Source of the DNA: Neoceratodus forsteri
Lineage: Eukaryota; Chordata; Ceratodontiformes; Ceratodontidae
DNA: 64,000 nucleotides
Reading direction: 5' to 3'
Assembly: GCA_016271365.2 (NCBI GenBank)
Contig: CM028132.1
Location: forward strand, 589,875,001-589,939,000
Both the position numbers and the translations under genes were made by a program. Shown here piece by piece: positions 10,437 to 23,039 of the stretch (its first letter is position 1; every line of letters starts with the position of its first letter). The notes beneath the pieces were generated by a model that made no database searches, had not been told where the DNA came from, and was given only the letters and a program-made list of their open reading frames with translations.

Positions 10437-12720
10437 AATTCAAGTTTATTGAAATGCTTGGGTACAATCATAACAATAAGTTATACATTTTACATGTATA
10501 GTTCATTTCTAAATCATTTAACTGTTAATCAGGTCTCAGGTTCACAACATCTTTAGCTTACAATTCCTTTTTATATTAGCCATAACACCATTTTAGTACA
10601 TAAATCACTGCTCATATCCCACCTCCACCCCAGTCATAGCCCCATTCCAGGATCTCAGTCCTCCTCCACCCTACTGCAGCTGATCCTGGGTCAGTGCACC
10701 TCTACTGGTTGGGGGCGCTCATGTACCCGGGTCAGCCACAGACCCCAGTATCCATGTTGTCCACCTCCGTGTAAAGACATGTGCCCTTAGGTTCACTTTA
10801 TATGTTGACTCTTCCATGTCTTGTATTTCTTTGACTATAGATATCCACTGTTGGTGTGTTGGCGGACCCGGGGTCAGCCATTTACGTATTATTGCTTTGC
10901 GGCCAGCCACTAGCAGAATGCTCCGGAGGTATATACCATCAGCTTCTCTAACCTCCTTAGGGGGCAGACCCAGGACTAGGTGGGTGAAGCCCTTGGCTGT
11001 GGAACAGGTAAAAAGGTCCGACAACACCCATGACACCTGTTGCCAAAATGGATGCAGAACCGGGCAGTATCAGAAGATGTAGGAGCGGTGTGCTAAGGAT
11101 TCTCCACACTGCCTCCGGCAGCTTGGAGAGACAACCCTGCTCCATTTGTGTTGTATGGCAGGGATATAGAAGTACCTGGTCTTAATTTTCCACTCAAATT
11201 CTTTCCACAGGGGTGAGTATGATTCTGCCAGCCAAGCTGAAACCCCTGTCCCATTCTCCCTCATCTAATCATATCCTTGCTTCCTCCTCCCACCTCCTTT
11301 TAAGCTGGATTGTACTGTCATCATACAAATGTCCGAGGGCCTTATACAATGCTGATATGTGGTGTCCCTTCTCAGTCCTCTGGAGTTTAATGTCCTGAAT
11401 TGTCTTGAAGAGGTAACTGGCTTGTGTAGGGATCCTGGCCTCTTTCTTAAGTGAATATATGTGTGTTCTTAGTTGCAAAAAGCAGTAGTGATCAATATTT
11501 CTATAAGTGTCCCTAATGACATGGAATTCCTGGACTATGTCCCCATCCATCAGTTGTCCCCAACGGTAGAGACCAAGTCTCGACCACTGTCTAAAGCTAC
11601 AATCCATACGGGCGGGAATGAAGGAATGGTTCCAAGCAAACCACTGTAACGGGCATATGGCACTCAGTAGGCCATATTTAACCCACACTCTGTGTACTGC
11701 TCACAGTGTATTCCGTGCATTTAAAAGTGGTATGTCCCTGCTATCCTGTTGGAGAGACAAGTCAAACAGTCCCACACTCTGTGGGGCTCCTCCCATGGTA
11801 ATTAGTTCACTAGATTTCTAATGGGCTTCAAAACCTGTAGTTTCCCACAGGAGTGCATTGCACAGTTGTGTTGCCAGATAGTAATCTTAAAGATTGGGGA
11901 GGGCCCTTCCTCCTTTTCTTTTGTCCGTGTGCATAATTAGAGATCCAATTCTCAACCTACCCGGGAACCACACATGCTTAGTTAATATACCCTGCCAGTC
12001 TCCAAATTGTTTGTTTGTTATTTTAAGAGATAGGCACTGAAACAAATGTAGGAATCGTGGCAGTATATTCGTGGCAATGGATTGAATTTTAGAGTAAAGT
12101 GGTAAATTTAGTAGAGTCCATTTAGCCAAGTCCTGAAGTATCTGAGTAAGAAGGGGTTCAAAGTTGACTGCAAATAGTCTCCCCAGATTCTTAGGAATCT
12201 GAATTCCTAGGTACCCGATCTTTGATCCGTTTCAGTTCAGAGGTAGATTTCTGATTTCTTGGGGGGGGGGGTAAGTGTATCTTAAGGACCTTGGTTTTAG
12301 TTTTATGTAATGAGTAGCCAGTATGGGGACCAAATGTTTCTAAACGTGACCAGACATGGGGGATTGAGCTTTCAGGGTTAGTAAGGTACAATAAAACATC
12401 ATCCGCGTAAAGCGACATCTTATGCTCACAGTCCCCCATCTCAACTCCTGTAATATGTGGGTGTTTCTTGATGGCCCGGGCCAGAGGCTCAATGTACAGA
12501 GCAAACAGAAGGGGTGATAGGGGGCAACCTTGTTGGGTGCCTCTACCTAGTGGAAATCTGTCCCGAGACACCCCCGTTTACTCCTGACATATGCTTGTGT
12601 CGCATATAGAGCTCTCAAGCCATCCACAAACAGCCTGGGAAAGCCAAATTGTTCTAGGGCCAGGAACAAAAGGGCCAGGGAACTTTATCGAATGCTTTTC
12701 GGTGTCTAGACTCATCACAC
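10437..12720 (-). pseudogene. L1-A ORF2, RT palm to C-terminus, and 3' UTR
   Basis: The RT resumes at about 12715 with a decayed SLDAEKAFDKV box, then QFGFPRLFVDGLRALYATQA. It continues into [20 protein letters not shown] (12555-12496) and [19 protein letters not shown] (12424-12368), the YADD catalytic box. Then comes the thumb (KWTLLNLPLYSKIQSIATNI, about 12123) and the long C-terminal region typical of L1/Tx1 ORF2. That region includes WNHSFIPARMDCSFRQWSRL (11636-11577) and, at the end, GRKAIIRKWLTPGPPTHQQW (10905-10846). Several frameshifts are present. The 3' UTR lies at 10720-10437. Confidence 0.9.
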
Positions 12721-12744
12721 AGGTTGGAGTATGCTAACATACTA

Positions 12745-15172
12745 AAAGCCAGCAGAATAGGCCCAATGGTCTTTCGTGTCTGTTCAGTAGCCAGCCCCTA
12801 CTGGGTACTCGCTCTCCCACCCCCCAACCCCAGCCCGAGAGGGTCATCTCTGCTTCAGTATACTCATGCACCTATCCCACCCCCTCTTGAAGCCTTCCAC
12901 TGTGCCCTCCTCCACCAGACTCCCGGGCAGTGCATTCCATGGCCCCACCACCCTCTCAGTGAAGTAATGTCTTCTACGTTCTCCCCTGTAATTTCCCCCC
13001 TCCAGCTTCCACTCATGCCCCCTGGTTGTGCCTTTCTTTAGCCTGAACATATCTTTGGCTCCGCCCGTTTATCCCTTTCACATATTTGAAGACCCCCATC
13101 ATGTCCCTGGTCTCTCCTCTCCTCCAGTGAGTACAGCCCAAGTTCTTTCAGCCTTTCCTCATAGGTCCTTTCTCTCATGCCCTGAATCATCCTGGTTGCC
13201 CTCCTCTGGACCCTCTCCAGCAGTACTATGTCCTTCTTGAGGTGAGGTCTCCAGAACTGCACGTAGTACTCAAGATGCGGCCTGACCAGGGCATTATACA
13301 GAGAGAAGATCACCTCCCTCCTCCTGGACATAATTCCCAGAGCTATGCAGCCCAGAATCCTGTTCGCATTTGCAGCAGATCTTCTGCAGTTTTCAGTGTT
13401 ATTCATTTTGGTGTCTACCACCACCACCAGGTCCCTTTCACTCATTGTGGCGTGCAGTGAGAACCCCCCAAGGTGTATACATGACCTGGGTTTCTGACCC
13501 CCAGATGCAGCACCCTACACTCCCCTGCATTAAACCTCAGTCCCCACCTCCTTGACCACCCCTCCAGAGTATCCAGATCCCTCTGGACAGTCTCTCTCGT
13601 TTCATCCCAGTCTGCCAGTGCTCCCAGTTTTGAGTCATCCGCAAAGAGGCTCATCCTACTCCTAACCCCACTCCCCATATCGGAGACATAGGCATTGAAC
13701 AGGAGTGGCCCCAGTATTGAACCTTGGGGCACCCCACTGCAGACCTTCCCAAGGGAGGAGACTATCCCACCAACCACTACCCTCTGTGTTTGCCCCGTTA
13801 GTCAATTTTCTACCCATCTAAGCAACTGTCCTCCTACCTCCAGCTTAGTCAACACCACGATGTGGGGTACCGAGTCAAACGCCTTACTGAAATCCAGACA
13901 TAGGACGTCCACCGGTCTTTGTCGGTCCAGGGTCCCTGTCACCCAGTCATAAAAATCTATGGGTTTGGTTTGACACAATCTCGCCAGGACAACACCATAC
14001 TGTTAGTCATCCAGGTGCCCCAACCTTTCCAGTTGCCTCCCGAGCTTCTCCTTGATTCCCTCCATTAGTTGCCTACCACAGACGTTAAGCTGACAGGCTT
14101 GTAATTTCCCATCTCCTCCCTAGACCCCCCTTTTTGGATAGGCACCACGAGCCACCCTCCAGTCTTGAGGCACCCATCCTGTCTGCAGAGAGGCGTTGAA
14201 GAGTGCAGCTAGTGGAGCTGCTAGTTTGTCTGCCAGCTCCTTCAGAACCCTCGGATGCAGCCCATCCGGTCCCGGTGCCTTAACGGTTTTTAGCACCCGG
14301 AGGGCCTCCCTCACCCTGTCCTCCGATTTCTCCCTCCCAATCCACCCCCTCACTTAAACATCATCCCCTTCTAGGCCTGGCCCACGTGGTGCCCCAGCCT
14401 CTACCGGTCCTCTCAACTCCCTCTGACCTCTCCGCTCAGCTGTCTCCCCCACCCACCCTTCAGGCAGAATGGATCCAGTTTTCCTCCATAAATATCGAGG
14501 CAAAGTACTCACTTAGCACCTCTGCCTGATCCCCTGCCTCCTGAGCCCATCTCTCCCCCATCTTTATCCTGGAGATCTGTGCTCTTCCTTTTCTCTTCTC
14601 CCCTATGTATCTATAGAATCCCTTTCCTCCCCTCTGGATATCCCTAGACAGGTTTTGCCCCATTTTCGCCTTGGCTCCCCTCACCACTCTGGTGACCCTC
14701 CTTGCTGTCGACTCGTAGTCATCTCTCTCTCTCTCGCTCACCTCCCTGGAGCGCTTAAAACATACATAGGCAGCCTTTTTATCCTTCACCGCCTCTTGCG
14801 CCTCCCTGCTCCACCAGCACGGCTTGTTGGCTCAACCATCATACGCCTTACCTTTGTACATGATCTAGTAACCTCCTTCACTCCTTTCTTAATGGCCTCC
14901 CACAAGCTACCAGCATCCATGTCTAGCCTAATCTTGTCCAAACTGCCCCGGAGGATCCTGCCCATACCCACAAAGTCTGCCCCCCTGAAGTCCACTACTA
15001 CTGTATTAGAGCTGTTGCAGCGCCCCCCCCAGACACAGCAGACCCCAGGCGGTGGCATGGTCACCACCTGCCAGCGGGTTACATACCTTCAGTCCCTTAT
15101 CTGGTCACTGTCTGCAAGGACAATGTCCAGTATCCTCCCTAGTAGGTTCCCCCACCTGCTGGACCAGGAGGG
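12745..15172 (-). pseudogene. CR1-I ORF2: end of endonuclease, linker, RT, 3' UTR
   Basis: The minus strand begins at 15172 in the last part of the endonuclease (VQQVGEPTRE, ILDIVLADSDQI), in frame with 23054 across the hAT insertion. The linker (15067-14460) has VVVDFRGADFVGMGR and KKAAYVCFKRSREV. RT motifs: KAPGPDGLHPRVLKELADK (14279-14223), SGVPQGSILGPLLFNAYVSD (13735-13676), MSLFADDSKLGAL (13659-13621), LGCIALGIMSRRREVIFSLY (13357-13298), and VRPHLEYYVQFWRPHLKKD. The terminal FTERVVGPWNALPGSLVEEG occurs at about 12963-12904. The frame is broken in at least four places. CR1 proteins nick target DNA and prime reverse transcription there. Confidence 0.92.
15165..15172. repeat. Left 8-bp target-site duplication of the hAT insertion
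   Basis: CAGGAGGG here matches CAGGAAGA at 23054-23061 at 6 of 8 positions. Each copy is in the CR1-I endonuclease frame, and each sits exactly next to a CAGGGGTGTGCAAA terminal repeat. An 8-bp duplication is the hallmark of hAT transposition. Confidence 0.75.
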
Positions 15173-15186
15173 CAGGGGTGTGCAAA

Positions 15187-16420
15187 CTGCATTGCCTGAT
15201 GTCAGAGGCTAACCTAACATCACTGTCGGGCAGATCCTTTGATCTGCCAACTTCAGCCCGAGCACAAGTGCTTTTTGTGTTTTCTTTTTTCCAGGCTTAG
15301 TTTCCCAGGGATCGTAACTTTCCTCCAACCCAAAAGTCATGCCCCCCACCCCCACGAGCTGTTCACCTTCCTTCTAGTCCATGCTGCCCCTCCGATTCGT
15401 GCCTGGAGGTTAGTAATGGTGGTGGTGCGTGTTAACTGGCCACTTCGAGGATGAAGGAGGAGAAGCAGGTCATGACGTGGTATTAAAGGAGGACAATCAC
15501 AGAGTGAGCTAACTGCTCCATGTGACGACTGGTTGAAGCGAAGGTCAAAGACATTCTCTATAACAACATTTTGTTTGCCAAGACTAGATTACCACCGCTG
15601 CTGAAGAAGCAGGGCTGCATTATGGAAAACAAATCCAGTAGCTCACTGTGCTGTCTGGCTTCTAGGATCTTGAACTGCAGAGGACAGAGGTGGGTAAAAA
15701 AGTGTTAGGGCGATCACTGTCACACACTGTCTCACAATGCTGGTTTTAAAAGTGGTCGGGTGTACATATGGAGGATGGATCGGAATGTGCCCAATATTAA
15801 TATGGTACGGTGATGCTGAGTAATGTCTTCTCTTCCTTGACCTCCGTGCCCTGTTCTTTCTCCGGTCCAATATGCTACTGAAAGAGGGTTGGAGTTTGGG
15901 TTTGTTTGTGTGGCTGACCTAGACCCTGGTCTGAATGCAACTGAAGTGATGCAGTTCGTTTCTGTTTGAAGGTCTCCTGGACTGGATTTCTGCAAAGCAT
16001 CACCACAAGGTATTTGCATTTTCAGTTTAAAATCAACTTTTTGGAAGCTATCCCAAGCAAAACAGAAGTCAAGCAACTAGATCTGACAAACTCCAGTGAC
16101 TCTGGGTCCTGCTCGAATCCACGTTTTCATCTGGCTTGCTCCTAAGGGAGCAGTTTGTGGGCTTTTAAACAACCTCCTTAAATAACAAAGGAAGCACAAG
16201 GACAAAAGAACTTCACATCGTGCACCTGTACTTGAGTAAATGTGCTCCAGGATATCAATGTAATGGGGCTAGGGAGTGCATGCCTGCAAGGTCTGCATAG
16301 ACAAAGCCTCCTATCAATCCCTGCCTAGCTGTGACACTGGGTTACCGCTGTCATAAGTTGTACCAATAGCCTAGATGGCACAGAAAGAAACTGGATTGTG
16401 CATTCCTGTGTTTGTTAGCT
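15187..16420. other. Left interior of the hAT element, no gene recognised
   Basis: It contains no long frame. A short minus-strand PASSAA tract near 15610-15630 recalls the C-terminal dimerisation motif of hAT transposases, but the surroundings do not align. The boundary with the 5' end of CR1-II is not sharp. Confidence 0.4.
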
Positions 16421-16634
16421 GTGTCAGCAGCAGGGGAGCGGGTCGCTGTTGGCGACCAGAAAAAGGAGAGTGGAGAATTGTGTGGAGATGTGGCTGCAGT
16501 CGGCAGCGGGGTCGAGGTTGGTGATCAGAGGAAGGAGAGCTGAGCTGTTTGGAGCTGAACTAGCAAGGGGCACAGGTGGCAGTCCAGTGACTGAAGCAGG
16601 GACGGCCGGCCAACCAGAGACAGCGGTGTAGGTT

Positions 16635-16685
16635 CAGGCCAATCAGGGAGAGGTGTGCCATTGCAGTAGGCTTTAAAAATAGCCA
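16635..16685 (+). promoter_or_regulatory. Possible promoter of CR1-II (CCAAT and TATA-like words)
   Basis: CCAAT at 16639-16643 and TTTAAAAAT at 16672-16680 are spaced about 30 bases apart, upstream of ORF1. The same pair in the same order and a similar spacing lies in the 5' repeats of CR1-I. This is pattern evidence only. Confidence 0.4.
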
Positions 16686-17289
16686 GCCAGACCAACAGAA
16701 GGACTAAAAGTGGGAGCAAGGAGCATCCTGAGCTAAGGAAATCACTGCGAGGGGCTGGTTTGCAGCAAAGGAACTGGGTCCTGCATTTCTCCACAGGGGA
16801 CTTGGACTTCAACCTCGGTGGATATGGGAAATTGACACAGACACTAAGAAATCCTTCACAAAAGAGCTGAAATTGAAGTGAAATGAACAGGGTCGAGACT
16901 ACTTACACTGGAGGTGCTGGGGATTTGGACTTGGACTTGAATGTGGTGGCTATGGTTATTAATTCTTGATGCCTATAGTTTGCACGTTTTATTATTTCTA
17001 AAAAGTCTTGACTGTGGGTTGGGGCTGAGGAGGGGGTAAGGGTCGAGGGCCTCAAAAAAAAAAAAAAAAACATAAGGATGATTTTAGGACTGTATCTAAG
17101 TATCACGGAAGAAATGGTAGGGCAGCACAGAGGGAGGGGCGACCAAGGGAAGGGTACCTTTGGCAGGGTGGTGGGGTGCAGTGGCTGTGGAACGGCTATG
17201 ATCCTAAATTGGGCTTGGCAGAAGTAAGGGCTGAGTGGATTCACTGGAGGATCAGATACACTGTTCCGGAAGTCAAGGGCTTAGGAGGG

Positions 17290-18959
17290 AGAGTATGGAA
17301 GGAGATCCAGAGGGGATAAACCAGAGATGGTAACATACAACAGCAAATCCAGATTTGAGACAGGGATGCCCGAGACAGGAGGAAAGGGGTCAGTGGGAAC
17401 AGACAGCAGGAAGTCTAGAGGCACAAAAATGATGCCTGTAGATAGAGAAAAGGGGTCAGTAGGAATGGAAGACAGTAGGCTCAGGAAAAGGCAGACGGAT
17501 GCCCAGTATGAAGGACAACGCAGGCATAAGTGAAATGTACCAGAGGGTGGAAGTAAACAATTTTGCCCTCCTAGGTATTCTAGTCGAGGACATTGGAGAG
17601 GAAGGGGTCCGGCAGGGGCCATCAGAGAAGGGGGGTGCTGATCGGCTGGGGGACGTGGGGGGAATTATCTCAGGTGCAGTGGAAGGGGAGGGGGCAGGCA
17701 CATCGCATGCAGGAGAAGGGGTGGAGGAGGGGACGGGTACATTAGGGACACACCAAAAGGTGGCACTAGGGGAATTGTGGCATAAGAAAAGGGTCAGGAA
17801 GGAAGCACTGGAAGAGCTGGAGTTGAGCTCCTGGGAGGCTGAAAATGAACTGGAGGAAACTCTGCAGGGTAGAAGCTGCAGTAGGAGGCTGGGGCATGTG
17901 CCGGGCAGGGTGCAGGAGAGGGGAAATATGCAGACAGGGCAGGTGGTAAGGAGGAAGACTTCCTCAAGTAGGGTACGGTGCTCAAAACCTTCTGCAAAGA
18001 TGGGCAGGACAGGAACAGTTGGAGAAGGATCAAGCACAGCTGGCACAATCTTGCACAGTGATGCAGATGAGGGAAGCACAGGAGCAGTTAGAGGGGGTCA
18101 GGTGAAATTGGATCATGCTCAAGCAGTGATGCAGGAGGGGTCTGCAGGGATGAAGGAAGCCAGGCGGAAGTACAAGGGATGAAGAGGTACAGGAAGGGGG
18201 AGTCTGATGAAAGGCTAAAGGGAGAAAGTGAAGAGGTACAGATGCTGGGTGTGGGTAAAAAAAAAAAAAAAAAAAAAAAATCAGGATAGGCTAGGTGATG
18301 GGGAACAAAAGATGAGCCGGGGCAGAAACCAAGACAGGATGGAACATGAGGAGTCCAAAGGGAGCCAAACCCCGTGACACAAAGCTAGAGGCCAAAAGGA
18401 CACCCAGGAAGCAGGGGGCAGTAGAGTGCCACTCTTGGGAAACTCAATAATTAAGGGGCTAAAATGGGGAAGAGAAGGGAAGGAAAGAAAAGGAGAAAAA
18501 AACAATGCAGTACGGGTACAGTGCATGCCAGGGATGACGGTGCTGGAGGTGAGGCATCATATTCTGTCCTGGGGTAAGCAGCAGGATGAAAGGACACATC
18601 TGGTGTTTCACCTGGGCACAAATGACTTGGAAGGGAACAGTCTGATGGAGGTACAGGCAAGGTTCGAGGAACTTGCTAGGTTCTGTAGGAGCAACACTGT
18701 TTTTCCTTCCATTTCCTTCTCTGAGGTGTTGCCTGTACCAAGAGCGAGCAAACCCAGAAAGAAGATAAGGGGCTTCAACAACTGGCTACAAGGCTGGTGC
18801 AGTCGGATGGGGTTTGGCTGGATAGGTGACTGGGGTTCTACATGGGAGGAGAAGGAGGGGCTGTATGCCCAAGACAGGCTGCACCTGAGCTCTTCAGGGG
18901 CAGTTGCACTAAAGAGTAAACTGGGGGACTTCATGGCAAGGAAGTTCAATTTAAACTGA
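17290..18959 (+). pseudogene. CR1-II ORF1: low-complexity region and GDSL-type esterase domain
   Basis: An open stretch from 17499 to 18182 (Glu/Gly/Arg-rich, no zinc knuckle seen) is followed by a 24-base A tract (about 18256-18281) that breaks the frame. The esterase domain runs 18426-18956. Block I is LLGNSIIKGLKW, with GNS in place of the catalytic GDS. Block III is HLGTNDLEGN (18610-18639), with the G.ND signature. SFSEVLPVPRASKPRKKIRG and GFGWIGDWG follow, and block V is DRLHLSSSGAVAL, with the D..H pair. CR1 ORF1 esterases of this SGNH fold are thought to act on lipids or esters during element mobility. The Ser-containing motif change and the A tract suggest a dead copy. Confidence 0.85.
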
Positions 18960-19084
18960 ATTTGGGGGGGAGGGGGGTTGGCTAAGGACAGGGCCAGCCT
19001 TACGTGAGGCACAGCAGAGAGGCTCTCAGCCTCCTCCCCAAGTCACAACACTCATCAAGGGAACACTTAGAAGCAGGGAAGGAC

Positions 19085-21815
19085 GGGATGGGGCTACATG
19101 TTGGAGGGCTTTGGTTGCAAATGCCAGGAGCCTGGGGAACAAAATGGGAGAACTGGAGGCCACCATGATGGAGGAGAACCTAGACATTGTAGCAGTGAGC
19201 GAGACTTGGTATAATGAGCACTACGCCTGGGAGACTGTGATCCCAGGGTATCGTTTGTTTAGGAAAGATCGGGAGGGGAAAGGGTGGCATTAAATATCAG
19301 GGAAGGGATTGGGGCTATGGAAGGGCACGATGAGGAGGGGGAAACAGAGATAATGTGGGTCACCCTAGACAGGGGAAAACTTGCATATTGAGGTAGTCTA
19401 CAGGTCTCCTATGCAGGGGAAGGAAGGGGACAGACACTTTGTAGAGTCAGTAGCGAGGATGGCATGGAAAGGGGAAACTGTGCTAGTTGGGGACTTAAAC
19501 CTTCCGGACATCAACTGGGAGGCCCAGACAGACAGCAATCTCCGCAAGGAGCAAGGGCATCTTAGAAGCTCTTTAGGGCATATTCCTGCAACAAAGGGTC
19601 AGTGAGCCCACTAGGGGTGTTGGGTACAGTGTGGGGGAGGTGGGGGAAGAGCTTGGCACCAGTGACCACAGGGCTGTCAGAGTCAGGATGAGAGCGGGCA
19701 GGGAGAGAGTTAGGACAAGAACAAAGGTAACGGACTTCAGAAAGGCTGACTTTCATGGAATAAGGAAGGTAGTTGGGGAAGAAATATTGAGGACAGGGGA
19801 TGTGCAGGGGGTGGAGGAATTATGGGCAGCCATCAAGAGAGGGGTATTTAAAGCCATGGACTCGTGTAAGAAGGCTAAGAAAGAACAGAAGACAAAAAAG
19901 ACCTCTATGGTTCACTAGAGAGGTGGCATTAGGGGTAAAGGAGAAGACTAGAGCATTCAAGAGGTACAGGAGGACACAAAAGGATGAGAACAGGGAAATC
20001 TACAGGGAAAAATAAAGGAGGCTGGGCAAAAGATAAGGAGGGCTAAGGTGGCCACTGAGGAGAGGACAGCGTAGCAGGCAAGGAGGGGGGACAAAACCTT
20101 CTTTAGGTACGTTGGAGAAAGGAGGAGGGCACAGCATGGGATTGGAAAGATGGGGGGTGGAACAATACTGGAAGGGAACTTTGAAAAAGCAGAGGCATTA
20201 AACAGCTATTTCGACTCAATCTTCACGGAAGAAAGGGAGGGTAGGGTACCAGGATGGGGTGAGGAGGGTGACAGCCACAGGCAGGTGGCTGTGGCAGAAT
20301 TCACTGCTAAAGGAGTAAGGGAAGAGCTGGGTAGACTTAGGGTCAACAAGGCAATGGGGCCTGATGGAATACACCCAAGGGTTCTCAAGGAGGTGAAGGA
20401 TGAGCTGGCGCCACATCTAGTGAGGCTGTTTAACTTGTCCTTGGTCAAAGGGGTGGCGCCAACGGACTGGAAGACCGCAGAGGTGGTCGCACTACATGGG
20501 GGGGAGGCGGAAGGACGAGGTCAAAAACTACCGTCCTATCAGTCTTACCTCGGTGGTGGGGAAGGTAATGGAAACACTAAAGATCAGGTTGATAGAATAC
20601 TTGGAGATGAATGGCATGCAGGATGACAGGCAGCATGGCTTCACCAAGGGAAGGTCCTGTTAGACTAACCTGATGAGTTTTTCGATGGGGTGACACAGAT
20701 AGTGGACCAGGAAGGAGCAGTGGACATGGCCTATCTGGATTTCAATAAGGCCTTCAACACCGTTCCACATGGTGGAATGGTACATAAGCTGGACAGACTG
20801 GGGTGGACAACAAGATCACCAGGTGGGTGGAAAACTGGCTGAAGGGAAGAAGTCAGACGGTGGTGGTAAATGGTACACATTCCAGGGAATGGGCAGTGAC
20901 CAGTGGGGTGCCACAGGGGTCAGTGCTAGGACCAATACTCTAACAGAGGGACGGGTGTGCCTGTTCGCAGACGATACAAAGGTCTGCAATAGGGTGGATT
21001 CATCTAGTGGGGTGCAAGCCATGAGGCAGGACCTGGAGAAGCTGGAGAGGTAGTCTGACACCTGGAAATTGAAGTTTAATACACAAAAGTGCTCGCTGAT
21101 GCACCTGGGGAGGAAGAATAGGAGGAGGGAAACGTACTCCTTTGGGGGGGTTGGTGATTAAGGAGAAGGAAACAGAAAGGGACCTGGGGATTATGGTATT
21201 GCGTGACCTCAAGGTGGGCAGCCAGTGTAGCAGGGCGGTGGGAAAGGCAAATGGAATGTTGGCCTGCACTGTGAGGGGTTTTAATAGCAGGAAGAGAGAG
21301 GTGCTAATGCCATTATACAGAACCATGGTTAGGCTGCATCTGGAGTATGGGATGCAGTCCTGGAGGCCTCACCTACGAAGAGATGTTGAGCTGATGGAGA
21401 GGGTGCAGAGAAGGGCAACCAAAATGGTACGAGGGTCGCAGGATGTACCCTATGAGAGAAGATTGAGAGGGCTGAATTTGTACCCTCTGGAGACTAGGAG
21501 GGAGAGGGGGGACATGACTGAGACCTTTAAGTAACTAAAGGGAATAAATAAGGTAGAGGGTAACAGTTTTTTCAAATTGAAGAAGGGAGTGAACACGAGG
21601 AGACATAGCCTCAAACTGGAAGGTGGGCAATACAGAGGTAATGTCAGGGGGCAGTTTTTCAGAGAGAGGGTGGTGGAGGCCTGGAACAAGCTGCCGGAGG
21701 AGGTAGTGGCAGCTGAAACGGTGCAGGGGTTCAAGAGGACTTGGGATAGATTTAAGGGGTTGGGAAAAGAAGGTGGAAGAAGGGGGGAGGTAGGGTGTTG
21801 GGCAGACTAGATGGG
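19085..21815 (+). pseudogene. CR1-II ORF2: endonuclease and reverse transcriptase
   Basis: The endonuclease begins VANARSLGNKMGELEATMME (19114-19173), then DIVAVSETWYN (19184-19216, catalytic E), VYRSPMQGKEGD, and VGDLNLPDINWEAQT (19482-19526, GD.N motif). GTSDHRAV (19657-19680) carries the SDH triad. The linker follows at 19690-20015. RT has NKAMGPDGIHPRVLKEVKDE (20347-20406), AYLDFNKAFNTVPHG (20728-20772), VCLFADDTKVCNRVDSS (20957-21007, catalytic FADD), NSRKREVLMPLYRTMVRLHL (21283-21342) and the terminal FFRERVVEAWNKLPEEVVAA (about 21655-21714). Several single-base frameshifts and stops are present. Confidence 0.93.
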
Positions 21816-21866
21816 CCGTGGTGCCTTTCTCTGCCGTCACATTTGTGTGTATCTGTGTTTTTCTGG

Positions 21867-23037
21867 TAAGCTTGCTGCACAGGTCTCTCTCTCTCTCTCT
21901 TTATCAGGCAGCACTACATTTTAATTTGAGTTGACCCATCTAGGACTGGGGGCTGCAGTTGCTGTTTGCTTCTCGTTTGACTCAGAGTCTGTGAACTGGG
22001 CTGGGGTTGTGGCAAAATGGCACATCATCGTGGACCATCTGTGTCGTCCTCGGAGTTGCAGAAGGTATGGTCCCGTTCCTCTGCTGAACCAATAATTTCA
22101 TGTTCGTTGCTAGCTAGCCACTGCATCCAATGCTGGTGCCCTAGTGTACGAGGGGGAAGCCGGCTCATGCCATCCCCATCTCGGTTCCATGACTTTGTAA
22201 ATGTGTGCGTTTTAGACTGTCTGCTGGCCAGCATGGGAGATATACATGTAAGAGATCAGACCGTCCAAGGAACCACATAAGCTGAAGTGGCCGCTTAAAA
22301 GACGCTGTGGTACTGGATGGGACCGGGGAACCAAGTAGTTATGTCTTTGTGAGCTGTTGGCGGGGCCAATGCACATAGCAAAGCAACAGATACTTGGCAG
22401 CTGGGGGGAAGGGTGTGTGCTGTGATGGAGTCTTGTCCCTGCCCTGCCTGCTGGTTTGAAATTAATGTGCAGTGTGAGGCTGATGCAAAACTGGACAGAG
22501 CTTGGCCTTCTCAGGAACTGTCACTTGTGGTGGTGGGGTGCCCTGCACTGCCTGAGAGTGCGGTGAAAGTTGCCTTTGCCAGACCAAAACCCTGCTTGGA
22601 GCTTGGTTCGGGAGCAGGTTGGGTGTAGTGTTGCTTGCTTGTTGTGCTGCTGCATTCTGCAAAATACAGTATTTGCACAAGTCTAGTATTTTACATGGCT
22701 TGAGTTTAATTATACAGTCTCAGAGCAGGGATCCTCAAGTATGGTATTGCCCTTGGGGCAGGGTGGGACAAATCATTTTGTGAGCTGGTTGTCAGTTTTG
22801 CTACAAACTTTCAAAATATGGCAACCACACTATTATTTGGAATGGCCATCCTTTTTAAGGGCTCACAAATTAGTTTGTAGGCACTGTCACTGCTGCAGGC
22901 CACTCCACCATCCCCACCAGATCCCTAATATGTATGATTTTAAGCGGTACTATACTTTGAGGCAGGGCAAGTACAACATTTCGTGGGCAAGTGAATTTTA
23001 GACCAGCACCTGCCCTGGGGCAAGTATTAAAAATGTT
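21867..23037. other. Right interior of the hAT element, no gene recognised
   Basis: A CT microsatellite lies at 21885-21901. No transposase is visible. The last 100 bases (GGGCAAGTATTAAAAATGTT before the terminal repeat) match the end of the 35003-35173 element. Confidence 0.5.
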
Positions 23038-23039
23038 GA

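Larger units (their letters stand above)
16420..21866 (+). mobile_element. CR1-II: near-complete CR1 LINE inside the hAT element, opposite in orientation to CR1-I
   Basis: The order on the plus strand is 5' UTR (about 16420-17290), ORF1 (17290-18960, low-complexity N-terminal part and GDSL-type esterase), ORF2 (about 19085-21810, endonuclease, linker, RT), and a short 3' end ATGGGCCGTGGTGCCTTTCT ... CTGCCGTCACA ... at 21811-21866. The same 3' end occurs in the fragments at 39893-40073 and 44130-44525. It differs in sequence from CR1-I, so it is a separate subfamily. Its position inside the hAT element makes it the youngest layer of the tower. Confidence 0.88.

Noticed and set aside
15600..15640. 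Minus-strand PASSAA tract in the hAT arm as a transposase C-terminus
   Set aside because: The motif is short, the following residues (ERVFS and the usual leucine pattern) are missing, and frames are broken on both sides.
17456..18079. 207-codon open frame on the minus strand
   Set aside because: It is antisense to CR1-II ORF1 and rich in Pro, Ser and Leu from the purine-rich sense strand; no domain.
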